Assembly (NCBI RefSeq): GCF_030156785.1
Contig: NZ_JASGLW010000009.1
Coordinates: 1-54,358, forward strand
Direction: 5' to 3'
Source of the DNA: Methanohalophilus sp.
Lineage (GTDB): Archaea; Halobacteriota; Methanosarcinia; Methanosarcinales; Methanosarcinaceae
DNA length: 54,358 nt
The position numbers and the translations under genes are program-made. The notes below the pieces were generated by a model. It searched no databases, had not been told where the DNA came from, and worked only from the letters and a program-made list of their open reading frames with translations. Of this stretch, positions 17,716 to 26,229 are shown piece by piece. The first letter of the stretch is position 1. Every line of letters begins with the position of its first letter.

Positions 17716-18030
17716 ATGGGAGAAAGTCCAGATGTGTGGGATGCAAATGATGAACCTATTGAACTCGGAGCTAAGCTAAAATACCTTAAAACTGGGACAT
17801 TGGGAAAAGCAGCCGAAATAATGGAAGATGGCGAAGGCGTCTGGGTTTTACTCGATACTACAAACCTTTACTACAAACCCGAAACACTCATACTTACAAC
17901 TGAAGAAGCTACCATTGAGCACGAAAAAGAAGCTACAACCAAGGATGTCAAGGAATACTTGAAACATCTGGAAGAAGAAGCGGAAGCACATGATCTGAAT
18001 GCAGTCAGGCAGTTCACAGGGGGAGGCTGA
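17716..18030 (+). CDS. DUF2098 family protein
   Basis: 104 residues. The first 60 form a small beta domain with the DUF2098 pattern LGAKLKYLKTGTLGKAAEI...GVWVLLDTTNLYYKPETL; the rest is a highly charged helix. DUF2098 proteins occur in methanogens and have no assigned function. GAGGG lies 9 bases before the ATG. It is 15 bases downstream of mptA, so a link to methanopterin synthesis is possible. Its stop codon directly abuts the stop codon of the convergent gene (18030/18031), leaving no space for a terminator between them. Confidence 0.8.
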   Translation: MGESPDVWDANDEPIELGAKLKYLKTGTLGKAAEIMEDGEGVWVLLDTTNLYYKPETLILTTEEATIEHEKEATTKDVKEYLKHLEEEAEAHDLNAVRQFTGGG

Positions 18031-18975
18031 TTACAGGAGATTCTTTTCTTCAAGCAATGTCAGGGAGCGCATCCATTCACCTTTTGGCTCCCGCGACGTA
18101 CCTATCACAAGTCTTTTTTTATCCCCCAGATCTTCAACTATTCCTCTTGCCTGAATAATTTCACCTTCAGTTGCCTGACCCGAATAAGTATGAGTGTAAG
18201 AAAGAATGTGATCAATTTCATCGTGCTCTATTTTGTAAAATGCGGGATTGTCAAATGCAAAGGTCGCATCTGTGACCAGCGCTTCAATCTGCATAACATC
18301 ACCATCCTTTCCACGAAGAAGAGGATTATGGATTTGATCCCAGTTCCTTACGAAAAGAAGGTCAAAATAAGTCCCGTCCACCATACCTCGGTTTCCTTTC
18401 CGAAGTTCATGTGCAACAAATTCTTCGTAGGAGAGCTCAGGCATTCGTTTTGCGTAGATTCTTTGCCACATGCTTTCATCAAGTGGTTTGATTGGAATAT
18501 CAGGGTCTGCCTTTGCTTTTTCAATTGCATCCCTTGCACGGAACCAAGCATTTCCATAAACTACAAAATCAATATCAGATTTATCATTCTGTAAACCCGG
18601 TAGCAAGGAACCGGTAACTCCCATCATGGATAATGGAATATCAGCTCTTTTAAGGACATCCACAATGTGGAAGATCCGTTTATCTGATATTGCCAATTCA
18701 GCTATCCTGTCCGGAGGATGTAAAATCTCTCTGATGTGGTTCTCGGGAACAATGTGAACATCGTCAACCCATTCAGGATGAACATTGTGCATGAAATTAA
18801 AAGCAACATCAAAATCACATTTTCTGAATCTGGTATCATACCTAATTCTATCCCCTTCCTTATCAGGAACATATCTCAAAATAGAGCGAATACCATGTTG
18901 GGGATGGAAATAATCTACTACCGCAAAAATGAAATTCTCATCTGTAATAAGAAAATCCCGCAGCCTGACTTTCAT
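18031..18975 (-). CDS. Predicted nucleotidyltransferase (COG1665-like)
   Basis: About 314 residues from ATG 18975. The central segment GVTGSLLPGLQNDKSDIDFVVYG is the minimal nucleotidyltransferase motif (GS followed by DxD), so it should transfer a nucleotidyl group to a protein, RNA or small molecule; the target is unknown. The N-terminal part (about 140 residues) is a separate domain. The frame is open to 19125, but that would overlap the upstream gene by 122 bases, whereas ATG 18975 has GAGGAA six bases upstream and leaves a 28-base gap. It forms an operon with the acetyltransferase. Confidence 0.75.
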   Translation of the reverse strand: MKVRLRDFLITDENFIFAVVDYFHPQHGIRSILRYVPDKEGDRIRYDTRFRKCDFDVAFNFMHNVHPEWVDDVHIVPENHIREILHPPDRIAELAISDKRIFHIVDVLKRADIPLSMMGVTGSLLPGLQNDKSDIDFVVYGNAWFRARDAIEKAKADPDIPIKPLDESMWQRIYAKRMPELSYEEFVAHELRKGNRGMVDGTYFDLLFVRNWDQIHNPLLRGKDGDVMQIEALVTDATFAFDNPAFYKIEHDEIDHILSYTHTYSGQATEGEIIQARGIVEDLGDKKRLVIGTSREPKGEWMRSLTLLEEKNLL

Positions 18976-19003
18976 ATAATTCCTCGTAAGCCAAAGTCCG
19001 ATA

Positions 19004-19474
19004 TCAAATGTCCCTTGAGAGAGCCACTTCATTACAATCCGGGAATTTCGGGCACTTAATGCATCCAACCCATACTTTGTGAGGAAGCTCCCTTTTACTA
19101 ATACGCTTAAAGCCTTTTTTCTCAAAAAATTCCGGGACGTATGTCAAAGTGAAAACTTTTCGAATACATAATGCTTTTCCGTCTTCAATAGTTGCCTGAA
19201 GCAGAAGGGAACCGATGCCTTCATTCCTGTGATCAGATGCGACCGCAAATGATAGTATTTCACCAAGATCTTCCCAGACCACCTGCAAAGCGCAGCAACC
19301 TAAAACTTCGCCATTTTTCTCATATACATAAAAGTTCCGTATGCATTCATATAGTTCTCCCAGAGAACGTGGGAGCATCATTTCTTTTTTGGCATATCCG
19401 TTAATGAGATTCTTGATTGATTCAACATCATTGATTGTTGCCTTACGTATTGAGCCAGTCTGCAAATTTACCAT
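19004..19474 (-). CDS. GNAT-family N-acetyltransferase (ArgA-like)
   Basis: 156 residues from ATG 19474, which has GGAGG eight bases upstream; the frame opens earlier at 19507 but without support. GNAT features: IRKATINDVESIKNLI at the start, the acetyl-CoA loop SDHRNEGIGSLLLQ, and FFEKKGFKRISKRELP near the end. It resembles the short archaeal amino-acid N-acetyltransferases assigned to arginine synthesis (COG1246). The C-terminal CIKCPKFPDC adds three cysteines that may bind a metal. It is first in a two-gene operon with the nucleotidyltransferase. Confidence 0.8.
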   Translation of the reverse strand: MVNLQTGSIRKATINDVESIKNLINGYAKKEMMLPRSLGELYECIRNFYVYEKNGEVLGCCALQVVWEDLGEILSFAVASDHRNEGIGSLLLQATIEDGKALCIRKVFTLTYVPEFFEKKGFKRISKRELPHKVWVGCIKCPKFPDCNEVALSRDI

Positions 19475-19807
19475 TATTCCTCCAATGATAATGCAGGAAT
19501 GATGCACAGGTGGTAGATAAAAATATCGTATAATTATCTATTACAGAAATAAACAAATTATTAAAATAATTATATAATACATATATGATACTAATATTAT
19601 TTGTTAATATTATTTGTTTTGTAATTTACCAGATATATGAGGTTGTTTCAAAATATAAATACTATTTCTCCTAATTTAATGAGATTGGTAGTTGCAGTGC
19701 AGTTTGATCATGATAAAAACTGGCTTACGGGAAATAGATATTTAAAGATGAAAAACTAAACTTTAAGAGGTACAGGATAAAGTTGCAGCAAAATAAGGGA
19801 TACTACC
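19475..19807. other. AT-rich divergent promoter region
   Basis: 333 bases. The direct repeat AATATTATTTGTT occurs twice close together near 19590-19618. TATA-like ATATTTAAAG is at about 19738-19748 for the rightward genes. No gene is seen. Confidence 0.4.
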
Positions 19808-20431
19808 ATGTCGGATCGAGAACCAATAAAAATTCTGGGGATTTCGGGAAGTCCCCGCAGAAAGTCCACTGATTATGCAGTAAAATATGCTCTTCAGCAT
19901 GCCGAAGAAAAGTTTGGTGCAGAAACCCAATATTTTTCTGCAAGCGGAAAGGATCTAAAATTCTGTATCCATTGTGATCATTGTATAAAGACAAGGCAGG
20001 GTTGCATTCACAAAGATGATATTGTTTCCCTTTACGACATGATGTTATGGGCAGACGCATGGATTATCGGGACTCCTGTTTATCAGGGTACTCTGAGTGC
20101 GCAGACCAAGACCATCATGGATCGATGTCGTGCTGTTGTGGCAAAGGATCCAAAGTCATTCCATAACAAGGTAGGTTCTGCTCTTGCGGTTGGCGGTGAT
20201 CGCATAGGAGGACAGGAACCGGCCATCCAGACTATCCTTAACTTCTATGTTATAAGTGAAATGATTCCGGTTTCAGGGGGTTCATTTGGCTCAAATCTTG
20301 GAGGAACTATCTGGTCGCGGGATAAAGGTGCTCAGGGGGTTTCCGAGGACGATGAAGGACTGCGCAGTCTCAGGAAAACCGTGAACAAAATGGTTACTTT
20401 GGCTCAGAACTTTAAATGTATTACAAAATGA
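19808..20431 (+). CDS. Iron-sulfur flavoprotein (Isf) family
   Basis: 207 residues. Flavodoxin-like fold with the FMN-phosphate loop ISGSPRRKSTDYAV at the start and GTPVYQGTLSAQTK. The compact cluster motif C53-x2-C56-x2-C59-x6-C66 is the Isf type, which binds a [4Fe-4S] cluster next to FMN. In methanogens Isf accepts electrons from ferredoxin and has been linked to reduction of O2 and peroxide. It heads a three-gene cluster with an FNR-like protein and AfpA; its stop codon is 8 bases before the next start. ATG follows AAGGGATACTACC. Confidence 0.9.
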   Translation: MSDREPIKILGISGSPRRKSTDYAVKYALQHAEEKFGAETQYFSASGKDLKFCIHCDHCIKTRQGCIHKDDIVSLYDMMLWADAWIIGTPVYQGTLSAQTKTIMDRCRAVVAKDPKSFHNKVGSALAVGGDRIGGQEPAIQTILNFYVISEMIPVSGGSFGSNLGGTIWSRDKGAQGVSEDDEGLRSLRKTVNKMVTLAQNFKCITK

Positions 20432-20439
20432 GGTATTTG

Positions 20440-21135
20440 ATGAAATTTGATGCAACCCTCATTGATGTTATCACTCAAACCCATGATGTGAAGACCTTCC
20501 GTTTCAACAAACCGGAAGGGTTTTATTACCTGGCAGGGCAATACATAATGGTTTCAGTTTGTGCAGATGGAAATATCCTGAAAAAACCTTTAACGATTTC
20601 CAGTAGCCCATTGGATGATTTCCTTGAGTTTACAAAAAAACTAACAGGGCATGAGTTTTCCAATGCTCTTAACTCTCTGGAGATAGGTGATTCTTTCACA
20701 ATTGAAGGACCTTACGGGAATTTGACTTTTGACGGTGAATATGACAAAATAGCTTTGATAAGCGGTGGAATCGGGATAACTCCCATGATTAGCATTTGTA
20801 AATATTGCACTGCTAAAAAAATTCCTTCCGATATTGTTCTCATTGCAAGCAATAAAACGGAAGACGACATTGCTTTCCGCGCTGAACTTGAAGAAATGGA
20901 ATCCAGGAATCCTCATCTTCGTGTGGTTCATACTCTTACAAGGGCAGATGAAAGCTGGAAGGGTCACAGGGAGCATATTTGCGAAAGCATGATATTAAAA
21001 GAAATCCCAGATTATATGGAAAGAGTATTCTATCTTTGCGGGCCTCCAGGGATGATTAAATCCGTAAAGGAACTTCTGGATGAAATGCACGTGCCAAAAT
21101 CAATGATGAAAATTGAATTATTTGCAGGATATTAA
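20440..21135 (+). CDS. FAD/NAD(P)-binding ferredoxin reductase-like protein
   Basis: 231 residues. FNR fold: FAD-binding barrel with KKPLTISSSP, then a nucleotide-binding domain with SGGIGITPMIS and YLCGPPGMI. There is no C-terminal 2Fe-2S domain, so it must exchange electrons with a separate partner, most likely the neighbouring flavoproteins. The frame opens at 20416 inside the upstream gene, but GAGGT at 20431-20435 serves ATG 20440. It may pass electrons between NAD(P)H and the Isf/AfpA proteins; this is inferred from context. Confidence 0.85.
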   Translation: MKFDATLIDVITQTHDVKTFRFNKPEGFYYLAGQYIMVSVCADGNILKKPLTISSSPLDDFLEFTKKLTGHEFSNALNSLEIGDSFTIEGPYGNLTFDGEYDKIALISGGIGITPMISICKYCTAKKIPSDIVLIASNKTEDDIAFRAELEEMESRNPHLRVVHTLTRADESWKGHREHICESMILKEIPDYMERVFYLCGPPGMIKSVKELLDEMHVPKSMMKIELFAGY

Positions 21136-21154
21136 TAATCAGGAGGGATTGTGT

Positions 21155-21694
21155 ATGAAACGAATTGCATGGGGAATTACGGGTTCGGGTGACCTGATTA
21201 AGGAAACCTATGAGATAATGGTAGATATCAGCAAAAGAACAGATATAGAATTTATGGTTTTTCTTTCAAAAGAAGGGGAAACCGTCATGAAATGGTACAG
21301 GATGTGGGATAGTATTCAGCATGACTTCCCAAACTTTAAGACAGATGCCGGCCCAAATTCACCTTTCATTGCCGGTCCATTACAGGTTGGTCATTATGAT
21401 GCACTAATAATTGCACCTGCTACAGCAAACAGTGTTGCTAAAATAGTCCATGGGATTGCCGATACACTTGTGACCAATGTTGTTGCACAGACTGCAAAAG
21501 GGCAGACCCCTATCTATATCCTGCCGGTTGATCAGTTTAGGGGAGAAGTTACTACCTACGCTCCAAACGGGAAGGAAATGAAGCTCAAAATGCGTGAAGT
21601 GGATGTTCGGAATTCAGAAAAGCTGGCAGAGATGGAAAACATTACTGTTCTGAAAAGCCCGAATGATATTTACAAACTCGTAGGGCTTGAATAA
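21155..21694 (+). CDS. afpA: Archaeoflavoprotein AfpA
   Basis: 179 residues from ATG 21155, which has a strong AGGAGG. It has the AfpA signature: MKRIAWGITGSGDL, APATANSVAKIVHGIADTLVTNV and YILPVDQFRG. AfpA is an FMN protein of the flavoprotein/decarboxylase fold, shown in Archaeoglobus to accept electrons from ferredoxin. It is third in the Isf-FNR-AfpA cluster, 19 bases after the previous stop. The frame extends upstream to 21113 within the FNR gene, but the family N-terminus is at MKRIAWG. Confidence 0.92.
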   Translation: MKRIAWGITGSGDLIKETYEIMVDISKRTDIEFMVFLSKEGETVMKWYRMWDSIQHDFPNFKTDAGPNSPFIAGPLQVGHYDALIIAPATANSVAKIVHGIADTLVTNVVAQTAKGQTPIYILPVDQFRGEVTTYAPNGKEMKLKMREVDVRNSEKLAEMENITVLKSPNDIYKLVGLE

Positions 21695-21740
21695 GCCTTA
21701 TATCTTTTCTTCAAGTGAAGTACATATTATAAATTAAAAA

Positions 21741-21767
21741 AAGCCATGGAATTAAACCCCATGGCTT
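21741..21767 (-). terminator. Terminator of inositol-phosphate synthase gene
   Basis: A perfect 9-bp stem (AAGCCATGG with CCATGGCTT, loop nine bases) followed on the minus strand by TTTTTTT. It ends the minus-strand gene at 21847 and could also stop rightward transcription from afpA. Confidence 0.75.
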
Positions 21768-21846
21768 ATCCAGACTTTATGGCTTGCATCTTTTGCGCCA
21801 CAAAAATCCACTTCTGAACAAAAGAGGACCATCCCCTTGTAACAGC

Positions 21847-22950
21847 TTATCGCTCCCTGGTGCCTTCAATGAACTCATTTGTCATCCTGAAGGCATCGTC
21901 ATCCGCATATTGCTGAGGGGGATGTTTCATAAAGTAAGCAGATGGAGAATAAAGAATTCCACCGGTCTTTCTTTGGAGTGCCAGCTTGCAGCAGCGAATT
22001 GCATCAATAACAACTCCAGCAGAGTTAGGTGAATCTTCTACTGAAAGGCGGAGTTCGAGGTTCATGGGCACGTCGCCGAATAGTTTGCCTTCCATCCGGA
22101 GGAAGCAGACTTTGTTGTCTTTTTGCCATGGGACATAGTCACTTGGTCCAACGTGTATATTTTCATCTGGCAGTCTTTCATCCAGAACCGACTGGACGGC
22201 TTCTGTCTTGGATGTCTTTTTTGAAGAGAGTCTGCTGCGGTTAAGCATATTGAGGAAGTCTGTATTGCCGCCGGTATTAAGCTGATATGTTCTTTCAAGT
22301 TTGACACCACGTTTGCGGAATAAGTCAGCCAGTGTCCTGTGAGTAATTGTGGCACCAAGCTGAGCCTTAATATCATCACCAATGATTGGTAGTCCTTTTT
22401 CAGCAAATTTCTCTGCCCATTCGGGATTGCTTGCAATAAAAACAGGCATATTGTTAATAAATCCAATATTAGCTTCAAGAGCACATTCTGCATAGAAACG
22501 TGAGGCTTTTTCGGATCCCACAGGCATGTAATTGAGAAGCATCTCTGCTCCAGATTCTTTGAGGATTTTTACAATGTCTTCTTTTGTGGAATTATTCTCA
22601 TCGCTGATTATAAACTTATATTTGTCGTCATAATCCTTCATATGTTCGGAGACACCATCAAGCACATTCCCCATAGTCACTTTTACGCCTTTTTTTGGGA
22701 TATCCGAACAGAAAACGGTAGTACAGTTTGGTTCTGCAAAAATAGCTTCAGATATGTCCTTTCCCACTTTTCTTTTATCAATGTCAAAAGCAGCTACAAC
22801 TTCGATATCTGAGGGCTTGTATCCTCCTATGTCCCAGTGCATGAGACCGATAGAATCATTTTCAGTTTTATCCTTATAATATTCCATGCCCTGAATGAGG
22901 GAGCTTGCGCAGTTGCCTATTCCTGCAATTGCGATTTTTATTTTATCTAT
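21847..22950 (-). CDS. myo-Inositol-1-phosphate synthase with apparent AUA start
   Basis: It converts glucose-6-phosphate to inositol-1-phosphate for phosphoinositide lipids. The first ATG (22887) would give 346 residues without the NAD-binding loop. Upstream in the same frame lies DKIKIAIAGIGNCASSLIQG, the family's conserved nucleotide-binding N-terminus. The only initiation site for this 367-residue form is ATA at 22950-22948, preceded by GGAGGAAGTGCT. No ATG, GTG or TTG occurs in frame back to a TGA, and a TATA box at 22997-23006 puts the transcript start near 22975. The rest is intact (SDENNSTKED, NYMPVGSE, NTGGNTDFLNM). Single gene with a strong terminator. Confidence 0.9.
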   Translation of the reverse strand: MDKIKIAIAGIGNCASSLIQGMEYYKDKTENDSIGLMHWDIGGYKPSDIEVVAAFDIDKRKVGKDISEAIFAEPNCTTVFCSDIPKKGVKVTMGNVLDGVSEHMKDYDDKYKFIISDENNSTKEDIVKILKESGAEMLLNYMPVGSEKASRFYAECALEANIGFINNMPVFIASNPEWAEKFAEKGLPIIGDDIKAQLGATITHRTLADLFRKRGVKLERTYQLNTGGNTDFLNMLNRSRLSSKKTSKTEAVQSVLDERLPDENIHVGPSDYVPWQKDNKVCFLRMEGKLFGDVPMNLELRLSVEDSPNSAGVVIDAIRCCKLALQRKTGGILYSPSAYFMKHPPQQYADDDAFRMTNEFIEGTRER

Positions 22951-23628
22951 AGCACTTCCTCCTTTTAATATGAATGCAGTAAATTGCTGTATATGTCATA
23001 TATAATTAATCATTATTTAATTAACAGACTATAACGTAGATAGCCAACAATAAAAATATTTCTGAGATATGATGTCCAGTATCCATTTCGATTTTTTTCA
23101 AATAACTTTCTAACCATCAAAAGCTGAAAAATGTAGTTTCTTGTATACAAGGCAAACCGCATAACAAATGGGAATAATACAGCCCTTCCGATAGCATAGA
23201 TATATAAGATTACTCTTGCTTGCGAAGGATGTGAATTTAAACTGCAGTCTTCTACAATTCTCAATCGGTGTGACCATAATGAGTGCAATAAAAAGCAATG
23301 GCTCATGGGTGCACAATATGTAAAAAATCAAATACATTCAGGGCATGATCAAGAGAAGATTTGAAAATGATAATATCCCAAAAACGTATTTATGAAAAAG
23401 TATCCCCTACTTTTATTTTCCTCGGATTTAGAAAGTACTGTTTTTCTATGTTTAATCATTTTACATATTGTTGCATTGTCTTTTTAGAAGCACTGTTTGG
23501 ATGCCACTTTATAAGTTAAATTATCAGGTGAGATAATACGTTTATTTTTCATATTCTCTCTGAAAACCTATTTAAGCATTGACATACACAAGATCCTAAT
23601 ATAAAACCAGTTTCGGTGTGGGGGTAGT
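22951..23628. other. Intergenic, no supported gene
   Basis: 678 bases. Apart from the promoter at 22997 and a TATA-like TATTTAAG at 23569-23576 for the nitroreductase operon, I see nothing firm. Two overlapping minus-strand frames (97 codons at 23013-23306 and 75 codons at 23110-23337) lack ribosome binding sites and family resemblance; the region could contain a decayed gene. Confidence 0.4.
22997..23006 (-). promoter_or_regulatory. TATA box of inositol-phosphate synthase
   Basis: Minus-strand ATTATATATG. A start site about 24 bases downstream leaves a short leader holding only the GGAGG sequence and the AUA codon. Confidence 0.55.
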
Positions 23629-24129
23629 ATGGAAGTCCTTGAGGCAATTAAAAAGCGGACTAGTATTCGAAAATTTACTGATGAGGATCTCCCTGATGAC
23701 GCTCTTGACAAAATTCTTTATGCAGGGACACAGGCTCCAAATGCTTTTAATCGTGAGCCATGGGAATTCATATTGATAAGAGAGGGGCGTGTAAAGGATG
23801 AGCTTGTTTCAATGCGGCAAAAAGTGCCACCACAGAAAGAAGCTCTTAAAACCGCTCCTGTTGTAATTGTTGTTTGCTATAACAATGAATTGGGAAATGA
23901 AGCATTAAGTTCTACTTATGCATGTGTGGAAAATATGCTTCTTGCTGCCACATCATTGGGTTTAGGTGCGGTTACATTAACTTTTCATGGCGGAAAAATC
24001 AAGGATTTGCTCGGATTACCGGAAGGATTTGAAATTGCATCAGTAATTCCATTTGGTTATCCTGCCGAGTTCCCTGAAAAGCCAATAAGGAAGCCAGTTT
24101 CTGAAAAGTTGCATGTTGGTAAATTTTAA
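23629..24129 (+). CDS. Nitroreductase-family flavoprotein
   Basis: 166 residues, a short member of the family. FMN-binding features are RTSIRKF near residue 11, APNAFNREPWEF, and GLGAVTLTF before LGLPEGFEI..IPFGYPAE. These dimeric enzymes use NAD(P)H (or in methanogens possibly F420H2) to reduce diverse substrates; the substrate here is unknown. It leads a five-gene set with the ferritin-like protein, FprA, ferredoxin:thioredoxin reductase and a DUF4405 protein, all spaced 18-42 bases apart, so a role in oxidative-stress defence is inferred. GGGGGT precedes the ATG. Confidence 0.9.
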   Translation: MEVLEAIKKRTSIRKFTDEDLPDDALDKILYAGTQAPNAFNREPWEFILIREGRVKDELVSMRQKVPPQKEALKTAPVVIVVCYNNELGNEALSSTYACVENMLLAATSLGLGAVTLTFHGGKIKDLLGLPEGFEIASVIPFGYPAEFPEKPIRKPVSEKLHVGKF

Positions 24130-24171
24130 TTAACTTCGCTTTAATAGAGTGTTTATTTTGGAGTTAAAACA

Positions 24172-24657
24172 ATGAATATGTTGGAAGATGTTATAGGAGA
24201 AATTGAAAATCTGAACTCAATTGAAGAAGCTGTTGAAATGGCCATCTCTCTTGAGGATCAGGGCCGCGACTTTTATCTTGAAAAAGCAGAAGCCACTAAA
24301 GAAGTAGCTATTCAGGAAATGTTCAATTTCCTTGCAGAGGAAGAAATTAAGCATGCCGAATACCTACGCAATTTCCTCAAGGAAAACAATATGGAAGTTA
24401 CGGTTTCTGCAATACCGAATTTAACAAAAACCCTGTCTGAAGAGTTTTCAGGTGAAAGGATGGAAGAAGTCGGTATTCTCCTTGCTGCTCTGCGCTTTGA
24501 AAGAAAAAGTGAGGATTTCTATGCAGTACTTGCAAAAAGGACTGATGACCCGCAGCAAAAAGAGTTCTTTGAGAAACTTTCAATGGTTGAACGCGGTCAC
24601 TATGAACTCATAGACGGGCTTCTCAGCGAATCAACCCAGTTTAGGATGCAGACATAA
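24172..24657 (+). CDS. Ferritin-like / rubrerythrin-type diiron protein
   Basis: 161 residues, all helical. Two halves each carry the diiron pattern: E-D-Q-G-R-D-F-Y with EEEIKHAEYL, and ALRFERKSEDFY with VERGHYELI. There is no rubredoxin domain at either end, so it needs an external electron donor to act as a peroxidase. GGAG lies before the ATG. It is second in the oxygen-defence operon, directly before FprA, which supports removal of peroxide or oxygen. Confidence 0.88.
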   Translation: MNMLEDVIGEIENLNSIEEAVEMAISLEDQGRDFYLEKAEATKEVAIQEMFNFLAEEEIKHAEYLRNFLKENNMEVTVSAIPNLTKTLSEEFSGERMEEVGILLAALRFERKSEDFYAVLAKRTDDPQQKEFFEKLSMVERGHYELIDGLLSESTQFRMQT

Positions 24658-24675
24658 TTTGTGGAGGGCAAGTTT

Positions 24676-25902
24676 GTGAATACTATTAATGATCCTCTTG
24701 AGTTGGCAGAAGGTGTCTATTGGGTAGGTGTTATTGACTGGAACCTGCGTGATTTTCATGGGTATGAAACTCCTCGTGGCGGTACATACAACGCTTATCT
24801 GATAGTGGACGAAAAGGTAACCCTTATTGATACTGTAAAGGATCAGTTTGCTGATGAGTTGATTGAGAATATCGGTAGGATTATTGATCCCTCAAAGATT
24901 GATTATGTGGTATCCAATCATGTTGAAAGGGATCACTCGAGTTCCCTTCCGGCAATTATGAAAATATGTCAGAATGCTACTGTTATTACAACAGAAAGGG
25001 GCAAAAGCGGTCTTTTTGGATATTATGAAGAGGAGGGTTGTGGGGAGTGGAATTTTGAAACCGTAACTACAGGTTCGGAAATTTGCATCGGGAAAAGGAC
25101 CCTTATGTTCATTGAAACAGTGATGCTTCATTGGCCGGACAACATGCAGACGTACCTCAAGGAAGAAAAAATCCTTTTTTCCAACGATGCATTTGGACAA
25201 CATCTGGCAACATCCCATCGCTTTGATGATGAAGTAGGACCGGATGCCATAGAAGAGGCGGAAATCTATTACGCCAATATCCTCATGCCTTTTGGATCAA
25301 GAATCCTCAAGTACGTGGAATTGTTACATAAACTTGATATTCCCATCGACATGATTGCACCTTCGCATGGTGTTATTTGGCGCAGTTCTCCGGATAAGAT
25401 AATTAATGCTTATATTAACTGGGCATCAGGGAAAACGATTCCAAAGGTTCTTGTGATTTACGACAGCATGTGGGGCAGCACTGAACTCATGGCACGTGCC
25501 ATTGTTGAGGGGGTGCGCTTTACTGGGGTTGAGGCACATCTGTTCCATCTTCGTAAGAATGACTGGAGTTTGCTGGTTAAGGAAATGATGGAAACACCAG
25601 TTTTTGCTTTGGGTTCACCTACAATGCACAACAGTATGTTTTATACAATTGGAGGCTTTTTGACTTATCTTAAAGGTCTTCATCCCAAAGGGAAAAAGGC
25701 AGTCGTCTTTGGTTCATACGGATGGGGCGGTGGCGCCACAAAGCAGATAGAAGAAAATCTTGAAAAATTCAAGGTTGAACTTATGGAAGATGCCTTTCAG
25801 ATTAAGTTCAGGCCGACATCTGATGATTTGCAGGCTTGCCGTGAACTGGGCATAAGGCTTGCGGAAATTGCAAAAAGCGAATCTAACGATACATTAAATT
25901 GA
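24676..25902 (+). CDS. fprA: A-type flavoprotein FprA, F420H2 oxidase
   Basis: 408 residues from GTG 24676. N-terminal beta-lactamase-like diiron domain with HVERDH (H82-x-E84-x-D86-H87) followed by an FMN-binding flavodoxin domain (SMWGSTELMA, SPTMHNS, YGWGGGA). In methanogens it reduces O2 to water with F420H2. The frame opens at GTG 24661, but its GTGGAGGGC is a ribosome binding site for GTG 24676, which gives the family-length N-terminus. It begins 18 bases after the ferritin-like gene's stop and is the core enzyme of the operon. Confidence 0.93.
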   Translation: MNTINDPLELAEGVYWVGVIDWNLRDFHGYETPRGGTYNAYLIVDEKVTLIDTVKDQFADELIENIGRIIDPSKIDYVVSNHVERDHSSSLPAIMKICQNATVITTERGKSGLFGYYEEEGCGEWNFETVTTGSEICIGKRTLMFIETVMLHWPDNMQTYLKEEKILFSNDAFGQHLATSHRFDDEVGPDAIEEAEIYYANILMPFGSRILKYVELLHKLDIPIDMIAPSHGVIWRSSPDKIINAYINWASGKTIPKVLVIYDSMWGSTELMARAIVEGVRFTGVEAHLFHLRKNDWSLLVKEMMETPVFALGSPTMHNSMFYTIGGFLTYLKGLHPKGKKAVVFGSYGWGGGATKQIEENLEKFKVELMEDAFQIKFRPTSDDLQACRELGIRLAEIAKSESNDTLN

Positions 25903-25934
25903 TATTAACGCATTTTGTTTAACGGAGAATAAAT

Positions 25935-26210
25935 ATGCAATTTTATGACGACCTTGAAACCGAGTTTTATGAGCGTTCCAAAAAGAACGCAGAGACTACC
26001 GGATACAGGTTAAATACCGAGTACGATATTATTTCCACTGCTGTTAAGAATATCGCAAAAAACAAGCGTGAGTTCGGTGAATGGTATTGCTTCTGCCAGA
26101 AAAGAACCGGTGATGTTGAAAAAGACAAGAAGATCATTTGTCCGTGTGCTGCAAGGGCGAGAGACGTTGAAACCACAGGTTCCTGCAAGTGTGGTCTCTA
26201 TATTAAATAA
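25935..26210 (+). CDS. Ferredoxin:thioredoxin reductase catalytic subunit-type protein
   Basis: 91 residues. All six conserved cysteines are present: C52-x-C54, C69-P-C71 and C84-K-C86, with the QKRTGD and RxRDVETTG elements. These hold a [4Fe-4S] cluster beside a redox-active disulfide and reduce disulfides with ferredoxin electrons. No variable (alpha) subunit is adjacent, as is usual in methanogens, where such proteins act as ferredoxin:disulfide reductases. It lies between FprA and the DUF4405 gene. The thioredoxin-like protein at 51578 faces outward and is an unlikely partner. Confidence 0.93.
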   Translation: MQFYDDLETEFYERSKKNAETTGYRLNTEYDIISTAVKNIAKNKREFGEWYCFCQKRTGDVEKDKKIICPCAARARDVETTGSCKCGLYIK

Positions 26211-26229
26211 TGTCTTTAGGGGGTTGCAA

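Noticed and set aside
18976-19125. Longer N-terminus for the nucleotidyltransferase
   Set aside because: It would overlap the upstream acetyltransferase by 122 bases, whereas ATG 18975 has a good GAGGAA site and no overlap.
23013-23337. Two overlapping minus-strand frames of 97 and 75 codons
   Set aside because: No ribosome binding site, no recognisable family, odd composition, and the two frames exclude each other. At most a decayed gene.
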